A stretch of 64,000 bases of DNA from Diospyros lotus (Eukaryota; Streptophyta; Magnoliopsida; Ericales; Ebenaceae), in NCBI RefSeq assembly GCF_014633365.1, contig NC_068348.1, positions 13,286,311 through 13,350,310 of the forward strand. Reading direction: 5' to 3'. Positions 33,333 through 45,900 of the stretch are shown in pieces. How positions within the stretch are numbered: the stretch's first letter is position 1; each line of letters opens with the position of its first letter. Below the pieces are notes generated by a model. It was not told the DNA's origin and did no database searches. It saw nothing but the letters and a program-made list of their open reading frames with translations. The translations under genes and the position numbers were made by a program.

Positions 33333-34079
33333 TGTTAGGGATACAGAGAGTATAAATGCGTGTGTTATATAGAAATAACTTGCTTGATACTAGAAAACCA
33401 GTTCTAACCCACTATAGAACGAGAAACGTAAACTACAATATTTAACTACTATTATAAGAGTTGATATTATCAACAACAATAGCTTATAACCAGAAACAAC
33501 AAATGAACAATAACAGATGTTACCAGACCAAAACGACAAGGCAGAGAAAACAGTTGAACAGCAATGCTCGCAGTTGGAATGGCAAGGAAACAGGAACAAA
33601 ACTTTTGGAATGTGGAAGAGGCAGGAACAAAAGTAGGTCGAGTCGTGCTTTGCGTTGTCCTGAAGACAGTTAGCGCCCGACACTGGCAGCAAGCAGACTA
33701 CGACGACTCTCTCAGCAGGATGAAGCGACCTCTCCGGTGAACGGCAGCCACGAACAACCGAAGCTAACAAAACTCAAAAAATGGACTTGCTCTCAATAAT
33801 GGAAACTCAAGAAGACCAAGTTTCTTTCTACGAACTCAAAGAAACTTAAGGAGATATATATAAGCTAAAAGAACTTGGGAACCAAGCAAAACTTGAACTC
33901 GGAGACCAAGCAAAGAAGAACTTGGAGACCAAGTAAGACTAGAAGACCTTGGAGATGAAGGAAAGACTTAGAATGACTTTTCAAACTTAGCAATGAAGGA
34001 ATGACTTGCAAAGACTTAGGGAAGACTTCCAAAGACTTAGCAAGTAAGGAAAACCATACACACACACTCATTCCCAATA
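33333..34079 (-). repeat. Copia-1 5' LTR (right)
   Basis: 747 bases, related to 6765-7508. The outer end reads CCCAATA rather than CCCAACA (one transition in the terminal CA). Followed by the ATACC target duplication at 34080-34084. Confidence 0.92.
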
Positions 34080-34084
34080 ATACC

Positions 34085-34370
34085 TTTCAATAACATTATA
34101 TATTTTATTAGTCCCTCAAGATTAGGGGTATTTAGTGGATATGTATCTTAAATTAGTAAGCATGGCATGTATTGAATTATATATTTTGCTTTTCGCCATT
34201 TTATTAGAATAACTAACCATTATCTCTATCATCTGCTGAAATAATATCAGATGTAATAATTGGAGATTACATATAAACAAATGAGCTTATTGGGATTAGT
34301 GATGTTGAGGAGATTACAAAGGACGGCCGAAAAAATCAAGCGATTGACTGTTGAATTGGAAGATTTAGAG
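34085..34370 (+). pseudogene. RPA70/DUF223-like pseudogene, 3' part
   Basis: Continues the frame region interrupted at 6764. Short recognisable pieces in shifting frames: FISPSRLGVFSGYVS near the start and ELIGISDVEEITKDGRKNQ at about 34285-34345, matching the region of DUF223 proteins where the second OB-fold begins (typically 'DVIG...EE...DGKK'). Stops and frameshifts throughout. Weaker similarity may extend to about 34640. Confidence 0.6.
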
Positions 34371-37300
34371 TATATATGTCATCCTTAACATCAATGAGAT
34401 GATACTATGCTTAAAGTATTTTTATTAATACATCTAAAACTAATATACTTATTTATTTGTACGTATATTTTTTCCCAAGTTCATTTATTAATTAGTTACA
34501 TATTGTGCCTTCTAGGCTTATTGGACAAGTGTGGTTATAAAACAATTGTCGTTATATAGCCAATTATCTATCAACTCAGTCACCCTATTCTATCCCCCAT
34601 CGATGGCTTCATTCAACTGACTACTTGAAAAACTTTCGATGATATTCCGGAGGTAAGTTAATTAGCTCATTATACACGATTAAGGCTTTTAATAACATAC
34701 ATATATGTGTTTTGTTCTGTCCAAATAATTGGTTCTCCAACCAACCATTGTTTTGTTCAAAGAGTTCTTCTATAGGGTCTGACTGGTTGACAGACAAACT
34801 TATAAAATGGGGGTTAAAATATTAAAATATCCTCACCAACATTGCATTGAAAAAAGTACAATACAATATGAGCGAGAGTATTTTAATCTTTTAGCCCTCA
34901 TTCTGTAAACCTGTCTGACTCTTAAGAATTATTCTTGTTCAAATTATTCGTCTTCATGGATATCATTAACTATAATTACTTCATTATCTTAATTGTTCAG
35001 GAATGTTGCTGTGTGATATTTGTTGAAAATTTTGGAATATTTGTATATCCGCTTGGACCAAATTGATGAATGAAAATTTGATTGAAAAATTATTTGAGGC
35101 ATGTGTAATATAATATATAATTTATATTATTATAAAAGTAAAAAAAATAAAAAAATACAAGAGGCACACTATGCACTAAAATTATGAGGGTGCACTATGC
35201 GTGCACTGTGTGAGACGACTGATTAAAATTACTAATGCATAATATTATACAAGTTACTATTTCAATTATTAATATATTTGAAAGGGCCTACTTTATTATA
35301 TATTATAAAAATATTATATATATTTATATATAATTGAGGGAGCCAGCGAAGTCTCTAATGGCTTCTCCCTTAGTAGCCACCTCCCCCTTCATCTTTTTCT
35401 TTCTCTTCCTTCTTCTTTTTCTTTTCTTCCTCCTTTGTAAATAGAGGGCTTCCTCTATTGGAATAAAAGAAAGAATTCACTAATATAATTATTTTCTAAA
35501 AAAAATTTATACTCTTTTAATTTTAATAGTGTTCAATTAGTGTTCCAGTTCGTTGTTAGACTATATAGTTTGTTCTAACTTCTCAGTCTATAAACTGTTG
35601 TACTTTGAAAAATAGATGTCAATTAGCCCCTAGCACTTTCGATGAGATAGCGAATCTGTTTTAAGGGAACTGTATGTTACATATGCCTCGATTTTATCAT
35701 CTATTTATATACTATTGTGCTTTTAATTTTTTCTTGCACAGTATTGTATTATTTCAATATTTATGTACTGAAAATATTGGTATCAGACTTTTATTATTCT
35801 CAGTATTTGACTTAAATATTAGAGTATTTGCACGAGCATCCTCCCATGCCCTCTAACTATTTTTTTCCTTATAGATTCAGGCGGTTTAACGATAATGTTT
35901 TTCAATCAACTAAATTTATTATTGTATCTTAATAACAATAAAAAGATTTCCCAACATTATATTTATAATTTTTTTATTTTGAAAATAAAATTTAACATAA
36001 CAAGAAATTTTCTAATAAAAATGTAAAAAAATAAAATTTCAAAAAATGATATCACATATATATATATATATTTTGTTTCAAACACAAAATTTAAAAAAAA
36101 AAAATCGGCCAAGGAAGCTTCGGGTAAGGGAGATTTGGCTGGAGAAGCTTTGGCTGTGGAAACTTTGGGTGTGGGGGACTTGGGCTGGAGAAGCTTCAAC
36201 TAAGGAAGTTTCAGGTAAGGCAGACTGTTATTATGAAGTTCATGGACAATAAACAAAAGGTTCTAGGAGAGTTTAAATATTTCGTCTAATTATATATTAG
36301 TGTGTTTGATTGCACACATTTTTTTATAGAAAATAATCAAATACTTTTAACTTTTTTATAAAAAAATATGTATGGTATAAGCATTTAAAATTTCTTTCTA
36401 TAGAATTTATTTTCCAAGGGGGTAAGGTGGTTTTTGTTTTTTAGGCAATATTACCTAAAATTAAATTCTACATAATATAATCAAACACACCTTTAATTTA
36501 ATTATTTGTAGGTCCGTTGGTCACGTGAGCCTACCTTTAATTTTATCTGTACAATTAGTCCTGTACAATTTACATGTTTGATTCTGGGAAAAACTCTCTT
36601 TAGCGTTTCAATCATGTATAGTTTTGAATTGGAACCTAAAAACTACAATAATATATATACCAACTTCGATTACATTACATACATGAATTGCATGGCGTTT
36701 AATTATAACGACATATGTACCAAATGTTATTAAATGTATGACTTCTATTTTAAATTTTTGCTGAAAATAAATTTACTTGAATATTTGAGTTTAAAAATGT
36801 TGATTCTATTAAAAATTATGTTACTAATAATATATGTTTGGCTTACAATATAAAAATATATTTTAATTAAACTAATAATAGTGTTCCCCATGCATCCCAC
36901 GAGTTGCCATCTAGTGTTATAATATTTAAGAGTGATTTTACTTGTTTAAAACATAAAATATCTAATAATTTGAGAGGGTGTGTATTTTACGAAATTAAAA
37001 ATTTTATTATTCTGTTTTTTTAATGTTGTTGGAATTAAAATTGTAATAATTGTAATATCATATTTACTTTTATGCCCCTATGAAAAAATATCTATTTTTA
37101 TATAATTTTCATCTACATCCGATAATAATATTTAAATTAGTAAAACTATGATTACTTATTTATTTATACTATAACATCTTGAGATAAATATTCCTATTTA
37201 GTTTCAAAGATAAAAACCAAGTTACTAAATTGTTTCTCTCAAAATTCATTTAATTTCAAAACTATAAAAAAATTTAAAACCACAGTGGTGGTAGACACCA

Positions 37301-38589
37301 AGCTTCCTCTAATTACTTTTGCTTTTTATAAAACAAAGCTCTAACTAATTATGTATCCATATATAGACTTAAATTCATCTTACCATTATTTAATAAATGA
37401 GTTTAATGAGGGAAAAATGAAAAAAAAAAAATCAAAACTAGCTCATTGAGGAATAACATCAAACAATTGGTACACGTTCGCTACCATCAACTATTGCATA
37501 TCTTGTTCAGCTTGTTTTCCACATACTCATCCACCGAATACTATAATCGTCATCAAATCTTTCATTCAAATCACAATATTAAGTATGTTGATTCTGTGTA
37601 TGCACTTGCGTAAAAAGCTAACAACAGTGTGCGTGTAAGTACGATTGAATAGTTCACGGAGAGCATCAGAGTCACTAGGGTTGATGTCTCTATAGTTGAC
37701 GAAGTTTTCTCAAGCATACTTTGAAAGTTTACTCTAAACACTTAACAACAGATGAAAGAAATGAAGAAAGTTTTTAAAACTTTTTCAAAAACCATACAAA
37801 TAAGTTGCAGAAACGAATCATCTCTTGCAAAATACAATGGCAACAATCATATGCATATAACAAAATCATATAATATGGAAATGTTTGAACATTAACAATT
37901 ACCTCAAGCCCGAAGAAAATGTTGGTTGCTTTTGTTGCACGTCTGACTTGAAACATTTAGTCTCCTAGTTGAGCTTCTGTGAACCTTTCACAAACCAACT
38001 CCATGACTACTCTCAAACTTGTCTTTGGTTGACTAAGCCACCCCCACAAACCTAGGGGAGCAAGTCAGTCCATGCCTAAGCAACCATCGAAACCTTTCAT
38101 TGGACTTACGTGCTAGACAATCCCAAATAATAAAGGTGACTAAGAGCTAAGACTGTTCTTCATGATCAATCCATCTCATGGACTTAAGAAGCGAGATTTG
38201 ACAAAAAAATGGTAGGGAGCTATAAATCCACTGCCGAAAACTCTTGTTATGAGAGCTGCTAGAAAACTCATTAGAAAATGTTGCCGCTGTTACTACTGGC
38301 AACTCTTACCATCATAACAGTTGTAATAGCCGAACAACATGCTAAAATTGTTATTAGCTGTTTGCAACAACACATAGAATGCAACTTGCTTGTTGCCTAC
38401 ATTGGTCGTTGTTGCAACAAAGATGACCAACTCCTTCACCACACTAGCTGTTGTTGTCATTATCTAGGCTATTATGATTTTCGTCGATTAAGCCTTCCAT
38501 TTGCGTCAAAGCTTCTCCAAGAAGCTCTTCCTGACAGCCTCTACTTCACCTACTTTCATACATCTCATATGATATATATATCGCATATG
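34371..38589. other. AT-rich intergenic DNA, no gene recognised
   Basis: No plausible coding exon. It holds poly(A/T) tracts, a CT-rich stretch at 35380-35440, and a short irregular repeat at 36108-36215. The small reading frames present lack codon-like composition. Confidence 0.6.
36108..36215. repeat. Irregular tandem repeat around 'ggagaagctt'
   Basis: About four variants of a 24-30 base unit containing GAAGCTT(C/T) and GGGTNNGG. On the minus strand it translates to a short run of KxSP-like repeats. Probably a decayed minisatellite. Confidence 0.5.
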
Positions 38590-38712
38590 TATATATACAG
38601 GGCCGACCCTGAGGGTAGGCAACCAAGGCGGTATCCTAGGGCTCCCCAACCATAAAAGGCCCCCAAAAAATTAAATTTGGGTTTTGGATTTATATTTTAA
38701 ATATATAATAAA

Positions 38713-40668
38713 TGTTAGTGTAGGTGCTCTAGACCCAATCAGATTGGGCTTGTTGTACACTGACAATTGTAATCATGTTTATTGTTTGAATAAGGAGTTA
38801 TTTAAATTCACAAGAAGTCATTCTATTAGTTTCTTGTTATTATTGTAATAACCGAATGAAACTAGATAGAAGTCCATATGATGTATACTGTGATTAATCT
38901 ATAAAGATGTGAGATGATGCATCACAGTTTCTAGACATTATTAAACGTCCCAAGTCGTAGCAATGTCAAGAATGGACATTAACAATTGCGGTAAGACTTG
39001 TATGTGCTATGTTTTTGCTATGTGATAGCAATGGGGGTCTCACACCCATAGGCATGGGGATGCTTAGACAAGTACATAGGTGACTAATGTTGTAGAACGT
39101 GTCACTGGACATGACTCGGCATGAGAATCCATTTTGGTTATATGTTGATGGAATTCTCATACGAGATGGGTGTAACTAATCCTTGGACCTGAAGTTGTCA
39201 CGGTCATCTCATAAGAAGACCGGTATGCTTTGACATCGTTTCGATGGACCTAGAAAAAGGCTGCATGTGGGCGATTGTTGGGTATATCGTGAGGCTTATG
39301 GAGATGGGTGTATAACCAAGATGGGACTCGTCTATCCCTTGATAGAGGATGATGTATCTAAGGCGCCTTCGGCAGATATTCACTTTAAATCCATGGCCAT
39401 GGTGAAGGAGATCAATAAGGAGTTATTGATTTACTTTCTAATTAAGTGAAGATATCCGGAAGACCGAAGAAAACTCATGTGATCGTTATCAAGCAACACA
39501 TCGCCATACTTGAGATCACATAAGATACATTGACAAGAGGATCGAATTACACGGTAACCATGCTCATAAAAGGTTATTTGTGAATTATGAATCATTCTGA
39601 ATAATTGGGTAAGCATGATGCCTTACTAGAGGCCAATCTTGTCTTATGTGTTCGTACCGACACATTGCCAACATATTCGGAAGCCTAATGAGTCATACGC
39701 AATAGGCACAATCCCTGGCTTAAATCAAGAGAGTGGACGTATGGTTAAGTGGGATACTTCGGCAAGAAGTTGTGCCGTCGTAGATTCTCACGGAAAAAGA
39801 ACAAATAGGCGTAATGACATCGATATGGCGAGGGGTCATCATAATGGAAAGAGTTTCCTAAAATGGCAATTGATTAAATTAAGAAGGAGTTTCTAATTTA
39901 ATAATTTTCTATTTGTTGGAGTGGCAAATAGGAAATAAAATGTTTTTGGGCTTAAGTTAATATTTGGACTAAATTAGATTTGGACCAAATATTAAATTAA
40001 ATATTATATTTGGACTAAATTAGATTTGGGCCAAATATTAAAATAAATATTATATTTGGACTAAATTAGATTTGGGCCAAATATTAAATATTATATTTGG
40101 GCTTGAATTAGATTTGGGCCAAAATATTTTATTTAAACCTATAAAAGGATTTGGGCCATTCAATTATATTTCTAGTTGGACTAGAATAAGCCCACTTAAT
40201 ATTCTAATTAAATTAGAATTATTGGGCTAAGCCCAATCCATTAGGGTTTTAGAAACCCTAGGATATTTCACTATAAATATCTCTTTATGGGTTGCCCAAA
40301 ATTGTAGTATATTTGGTGTCGTTTTTCAAGAGTTGAAAAACGTATTGCCGTTCACTCTTCCCGTTTTTTTTGGCATCGATTTGAAACGTGGGTGTTCTTT
40401 TACCATCCATACACAAGCCGCTCAAAGGAGAAGGAGCTAGCACTCCTATTCTGCTCTCCTTGCCAACGGACGCGTGCCGTGTATCACAAGTTAGAGGCTG
40501 GACACTTGGACGACTCGAATCCGCGAACGACTCGATAATCTAAAGGTTAGATTTATTTATTTGTTTGTGAATGATTTAATTTCGACGTTGATTCAATCGC
40601 CGGGATCGGGGTAAGTTCAAAATTTTGAACTACGCTGTTTACCCCGTAGCGATCTTGCTTTACTTTCA
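38713..40668 (+). mobile_element. Solo LTR (Copia-like), 1956 bases
   Basis: Starts TGTTAGTGTAGGTGC and ends CTTTACTTTCA, flanked by ATAAA on both sides (38708-38712 and 40669-40673). Its right part has promoter- and leader-like sequence ('tataaatatctcttta' at 40273). No internal region remains. Repeats of about 40 bases around 'tttgggccaaatatta' lie at 39957-40130. Orientation is uncertain. The small frames inside are not considered genes. Confidence 0.85.
39957..40130. repeat. Imperfect tandem repeats in the solo LTR
   Basis: Four units of about 40-55 bases, each containing 'atttggactaaattagatttg' variants and 'ccaaatatta'. They lie upstream of the TATA-like sequence, consistent with a U3 repeat. 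Confidence 0.75.
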
Positions 40669-40829
40669 ATAAATATGTGCTAAAATACATAATTTACACC
40701 AATTCTATTTGAGCTTAGTTGATGGAGTAGTGGGTTGTAAATCAAAAGTTTCTTAGATCACTGGTTCAAGTCACTCCACTAGCATGTTTGAATTTTTTTT
40801 ATATTTTCATGTCTTTTAAACAATAAATA

Positions 40830-41050
40830 TGTAATACCCCAAAAGCCCAGAAAAGTTAGTATATATTGGGGATAGTATAAGAAAGAAAACAATACTACCT
40901 GGATACCTTTTGGGCTAAATGCAAGAAACTCCGGGATTAAGCGTACTTGAACTGGGGAAGTTCAAGGATGGGTGACCTCTTGGGAAGTTCGTGTAGGCCC
41001 ATCAGGATAAGTTATTCTGATCTTTCATATCGCTCGATGCGGGATGTTAC
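40830..41050 (+). mobile_element. Cassandra-type TRIM, solo LTR carrying a 5S rRNA segment
   Basis: Starts TGTAATACCCCAAAAGCCC and ends GGGATGTTAC, about 221 bases. The middle (40927-40994) matches the 3' part of plant 5S rRNA, including the pol III box regions: ATTAAGCGTACTTGA (A box) and AAGGATGGGTGACCTC (C box). LTRs with an embedded 5S gene are the hallmark of Cassandra terminal-repeat retrotransposons in miniature. The final CA is altered and no clear 5-base duplication is seen, so the end may be slightly damaged. It sits inside one of the 80-base hAT units. Confidence 0.85.
40927..40994 (+). other. 5S rRNA-derived segment (not a functional rRNA gene)
   Basis: About 68 bases matching the latter half of 5S rRNA, including the internal control region. 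The first half of 5S is not recognisable, so this is a retrotransposon-borne copy, possibly still able to bind TFIIIA. Confidence 0.85.
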
Positions 41051-41580
41051 CAATCTCACAAATTTTGTAAGAAAAAATAATGCTTTAGTGAATTTTTTTA
41101 CATTTTAATGTTTGCTAAATAATAAATACCAATTCCACAAATTTTGTAAGAAAAATTAATGCCTTAGTTATCTATATTTTAATATTTTTTAAACAAAAAA
41201 TATAATTCCTGTATCGAAATTTTGTAAGAAAAATTAATCCTTTAGTCATTGGACTTTGAAAGTTTTAAGTTAAATTTTTTAAACTTGAAAGTTAATCGTG
41301 TGAACCGTTAATATCATATTCGATTTAAAATTTTGAAAGTCTAAGACCCCAATAAAATTTTGATTTATAAGCTTACTTAAGGGCCCCAAAATCTCAGGGT
41401 CAGATTTGTATATATATTAATAACTGAAAGAATGAGAATGCTGAGAGAGAAAGACAGAGAGGGTGAGTGCTTCTTGCTTCTGGCACACTATCTCCCTATC
41501 TTATATATATCATATATATATGTACATGGTTGAGAGAGAAAAAATGAGAGGGTATATTTTGTAGGTGAATGCACTATGTA

Positions 41581-41585
41581 TATAT
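41581..41585. repeat. Left target duplication of Copia-2 (TATAT)
   Basis: TATAT immediately precedes the LTR start and recurs at 47803-47807 after the far LTR. Confidence 0.85.
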
Positions 41586-42370
41586 TGTTAGGGATACAGA
41601 GAGTATAGATGTGATGTTATACAGAACTAACTTGCTTGATACAATAAAGTAGTTCTAGCCCACTACAATATAAGAAACGTAAACTACAAGATTTAACTAC
41701 TATTGCAACAGTTGATAGTAACGATAACAAGAACTTATAATTAAATGAACAACAACAGAGGTTACCAGACTAAAACAGCAAATCAGAGAAGATGGTTGAA
41801 CAGCACTGCTCCCAGCTGGAACGACAAGGAATCAGGAACAAACTTCTGGATCGTGGAAGAGGCAGGAACAGAAGTAGGTCGAGTCACGCTTTGCGCTGTC
41901 CTGAAGACAGTTAGCGCCCTGCACCGGCGGCAAGCAGACTACGGCGACTGTCTCAGCAGGATGAAACGACCTCTCCGGTGAACGGCAGCCACGAACAACC
42001 AAAGCTAGCAGAACTCAAGACGGGCTTGCTCTCAGTGATGTAAAACTCGAGAAAACCAACTCTTCCAAAGCTCAAAGAAAACAAGTCTTAAAACTCAAAG
42101 AAAATCAAGTCTCTTCAAAACCTCTATCAAGCTTAGGGAGCTTAGGAAATATATATAGGGTTGATGAACTTGGGAACCAAGAAAAGCTTGAACTTGGAGA
42201 CCAAGTAAGAATAGAACTTGGAGACCAAGCAAAGAAGAACTTGGTAGGAAAGTCACCAAGCTTCTAGGGGAAGAAAAGCAAAACTTGGAAGGAAAGTCAC
42301 CAAGCTTCTAAAGGAAGGAAAATAAAGCTTGGTAGGAAAGCCACACACACACACACACTCACTTCCAACA
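41586..42370 (-). repeat. Copia-2 3' LTR
   Basis: TGTTAGGG to TTCCAACA on the plus strand, with a CA microsatellite (42341-42359) near the outer start in element orientation. The polypurine tract adjoins at 42371. Confidence 0.95.
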
Positions 42371-42931
42371 ATCCCCCACATGAGTGTGTGTGCTCAAAAA
42401 ATTATCAAAACGACATGGAGTCACTGAGAGCAAATAGACAAGTCATGCATCAACAAGGTGTCTTTTGGACTTGAACCTTCCTTAGTGAATGTCTATCGAA
42501 TTTACCGAAGAAATAGTGAGACTAGCTCTTGAACTATCCTTCTGAAGGTAAATCGAGACAATAGACATCACACACAACATGTCTTAACCCACTGAGTTCT
42601 ATACGATTGTGTCCATTTTGGTCCTGGATAGCATCCTGGATTTCATGAGAGCTCTAGAGAACCCAAGCCATTGAACAGTTCTCATAGAAGCGACCCCACT
42701 TCTACTCTCATATAGGGAAGCATTGACTAAGAGTACCCTGTCACTACTCCTCTTATATCAAGATATCAACCTTCCCTTTAACATCGACAGGACACACTCT
42801 TCAATTTCTGAGACATGGGGAGAAACTAAAAGTTTCATAGTGTGTCAACTATGACTTATTCCAGCCAGTTGGCCAATTTAACCTAGATCTTGGGATCTCC
42901 AGTCAACTAGGTTTGGTTACCACCGGAAAAG
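42371..42931 (-). other. Copia-2 polypurine tract and 3' untranslated region
   Basis: Minus strand ends in GTGGGGGAT before the LTR, the plus-strand priming site of reverse transcription. The rest, from the pol stop at 42932, is non-coding and collinear with 7509-7978 of Copia-1. Confidence 0.85.
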
Positions 42932-45900
42932 TCATTTAAAAGGCTTTAACCCCATTCCCTTCGATGTAAATTTGACTTGCTCATGAGTCACTCCTTTCGT
43001 CAAAGGATCAGCTAGATTTTCTTTCAATTTTACATAATCAATGGAAATTATTCCATTTGTGAGCAACTCTCTGACAGTGTTATGCCTGCGCCTAATGTGT
43101 CTTGACTTTCCATTGTAGACATTGTTCTTAGCCCTCATTGAGGCAGCTAAGTTGTTACAATATATGCAAATGGCGTTAACAGGCTTTGGCCATAATGGAA
43201 CGTCTTCGAGGAAATGGCGAAGCCACTCAGCTTCTTCGCCTGCTTTGTCTAGAGCTATAAACTCTGACTCCATGGTTGACCGTGCTATACACGTCTGCTT
43301 TGAAGACTTCCATGACACAGTAGCACCACCTAGGGTGAACACATACCCACTGGTTGATTTAGTCTCTAAGCTATCGGAGATCCAATTAGCATCACTAAAT
43401 CCCTCCAGTACATGTGGATATTTTGTATATTGCAATCCATAGTCCAGGGTGTACTTCAAGTACCTAAGTACCCTGACCAATGCACCCCAATGGTCATGCC
43501 CAGGATTGCTCGTGTATCTCGTTAGCCTGCCTACGGAGTAGGCGATGTCAGGTCTAGTACAATTCATGATGTACATCAGACTCCCAATAATTCTGGCATA
43601 TTCCAGAGAAGATACACCTTCATCATGGTTTTTCTTCAACTTTGAATTTGGATCAAACGGAGTAACTGCTGGCTTACTCTTGAAGTGACCAAATCTTCTC
43701 AACACTTTCTCTATGTAATGCGATTGAGAAAGAGCATACCCTTCGAAATTCCTTATTATTCAAATTCCAAGAATGACATCTGCAAGACTAAGATCTTTCA
43801 TGTCAAAGTGCGAGTTCAACATTTGTTTTGTGGACTGTATGACACTTCGATTCGTGCCCATTATCAACATGTCATCCACATACAGGCACACAATGACACA
43901 TTCTTGGTTTATGATTTTCACATAAACACATTTATCACACTCATTTATCTTAAATCCATTTGACAACATTGTGTGATCAAACTTCTCATGCCATTGTTTA
44001 GACGCCTGTTTCAATCCGTAAAGAGACTTTACTAGTTTACAAACTTTCATTTCATGTCCCTTTACAACAAACCCTTCAGGTTGTTCCATATAGACTTCTT
44101 CTTCTAAATCTCCATTCAGGAATGCGGGTTTTACATCCATTTGATGTATCTCCAAGTTGTGTAACGCTGCAATAGCAATCAGCATCTTGATAGACGTGAT
44201 TCTCGTCACTGGAGAATACGTGTCAAAGAAGTCTTGTACTTCTTTTTGACGATAGCCTTTAGCTACCAACCGAGCTTTGTACTTATCAATAGTACCATCA
44301 GCCTTTAATTTCTTCCTGAAAATCCATCTGCACCCAACTGGTTTACACCCAGGTGGCAAATTGACCAATACCCAAGTATTGTTTTGCGAGATGGAATCCA
44401 TTTCACTATTAATAGCCTCTTTCCAATAAGGAGCATCAGGAGATGACATTGCATCACCATATGTTTGTGGCTCATCTTCTAACACAAAGGTTAGGAAATC
44501 TGGGCCAAAGGAAGAGGCCTTCCTTGCCCTTTTGCTTCTTCGAGGCTCGATGTCACTTTTCTGCCCATCTTGGCCTTTTGAAGAACTTGCTTCATGAGTT
44601 CTCTTGGAACCACTTGCACAGGGTTTATCTCCCTCTAAAGGGAAGATGTTCTCAAAGAACTCCACTTCTATAGATTCCAGAACAATATTAACATTAATGT
44701 CAGGAATTTCTGACTTTGTTACCAGGAACCTATAGGCAGCACTATGCGAGGCATAGCCTATAAAGACACAATCAATAGTTTTTGGACCAAGTTTAGTTCT
44801 CTTAGGTAAAGAAACTTGCACCTTGGCCAAACACCCCCACACTTTCAGGATTTTGTAAGAGGGTTGTCTACTATTCCACACTTCATAAGGCGACTTGCCA
44901 GACTTCTTATGTGGAATTCTATTTAATATAAAGTTTGCAATAAGCAACGCTTCCCCCCACAAATTATGAGGTAAACCCGAACTATTTAACATGCAATTTA
45001 TCATGTCCTTCAAGGTTCGGTTCTTTCTTTCAGCTACACCATTTTGTTGTGGTGTATAAGGTGCTGTCGTCTGATGGATTATACCATGAGATTCACAAAA
45101 CTAAGACAGAGCCGATGATTCATACTCACCACCCCTATCTGATCTGAGCACCTTAATTTTCTTTCCCAGTTGATTTTCAACTTCTGCCTTAAATGTTTTA
45201 AAAACATCAAAGGTCTCATCTTTACTGCGTAGTAAATATACATAGCAATATTTACTGCAGTCGTCAATAAATGTGACAAAATAATTCTTTCCACCTCTAG
45301 TGAGAGTACTTTTCATGTCACAAACATCACTGTGAATTAGGTTGAGTAATTCACTATTCCTTTCCACAGATGGAAACGGCTTTCTTGTAAACTTTGATTC
45401 AACACAAATTTCACATTTGTGTCCCTTATCAATGTTAAAACTAGGTAATAACCCTAGATTAACCATTCTTTGGAGGGAACGATAATTGACATGTCCTAAT
45501 CTTGAATGCCAAACATCACACGACTCAACAATATAAGTAGAAGAGTCATTCTTATTAATCTTCTTAGGCACTTGGGCCTGTACATTCAACTTGAACATGC
45601 CATCATCTAGATATCCTCGACCCACATACATTCCTCCCTTAGTAAGAGTAAATTTATCAGATTCAAAAACGAGTTTAAACCCATTTTTGTTCAGCAGGGT
45701 TCCAGACACCAGATTCTTGCGAATCTCAGGCACATGCCATACATCTGTGAGGGTTAGGATGTTCCCAGATGTCCACTTTAGCAGTACCTTGCCCTTGCCT
45801 TCCACAGTCGAGGCTGCGGCATTTCCCATGTACACCTTTTCGGCGCCATCCATTTTCTCATAAGTTGAGAACAAGGATCTATCCTTGCAAATGTGCCTTG

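Larger units (their letters stand above)
6765..34079 (-). mobile_element. Copia-1, full-length Ty1/Copia element stretched by nested insertions
   Basis: Two related LTRs (6765-7508 and 33333-34079) flanked by ATACC duplications enclose a minus-strand gag-pol split into 7509-7978, 16560-19315 and 32278-33332. The order gag, protease, integrase, RT, RNase H is that of Ty1/Copia. The foreign blocks 7979-16559 and 19316-32277 are later insertions. The LTRs differ at many sites (roughly 7-8% over the first 330 bases by eye), so it is clearly older than Copia-2 at 41586-47802, its close relative and the template used here to align the fragments. Confidence 0.93.
38598..41408. mobile_element. hAT-like non-autonomous DNA transposon hosting two LTR insertions
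   Basis: Left end CAGGGCCGACCCTGAG; right end, reverse-complemented, CAAATCTGACCCTGAG: an imperfect terminal inverted repeat. It is flanked by 8-base TATATATA on both sides (38590-38597 and 41409-41416). Eight-base duplications and CAGGGCC-type ends fit hAT, although the target is low complexity. Its own sequence, excluding the insertions, is only about 0.6 kb and encodes no transposase. It carries about three copies of an approximately 80-base unit (40790-41240, around 'cacaaattttgtaagaaaaa'). Confidence 0.75.

Noticed and set aside
40927..40994. 5S rRNA gene
   Set aside because: Only the latter half matches and it lies inside a Cassandra-type LTR.
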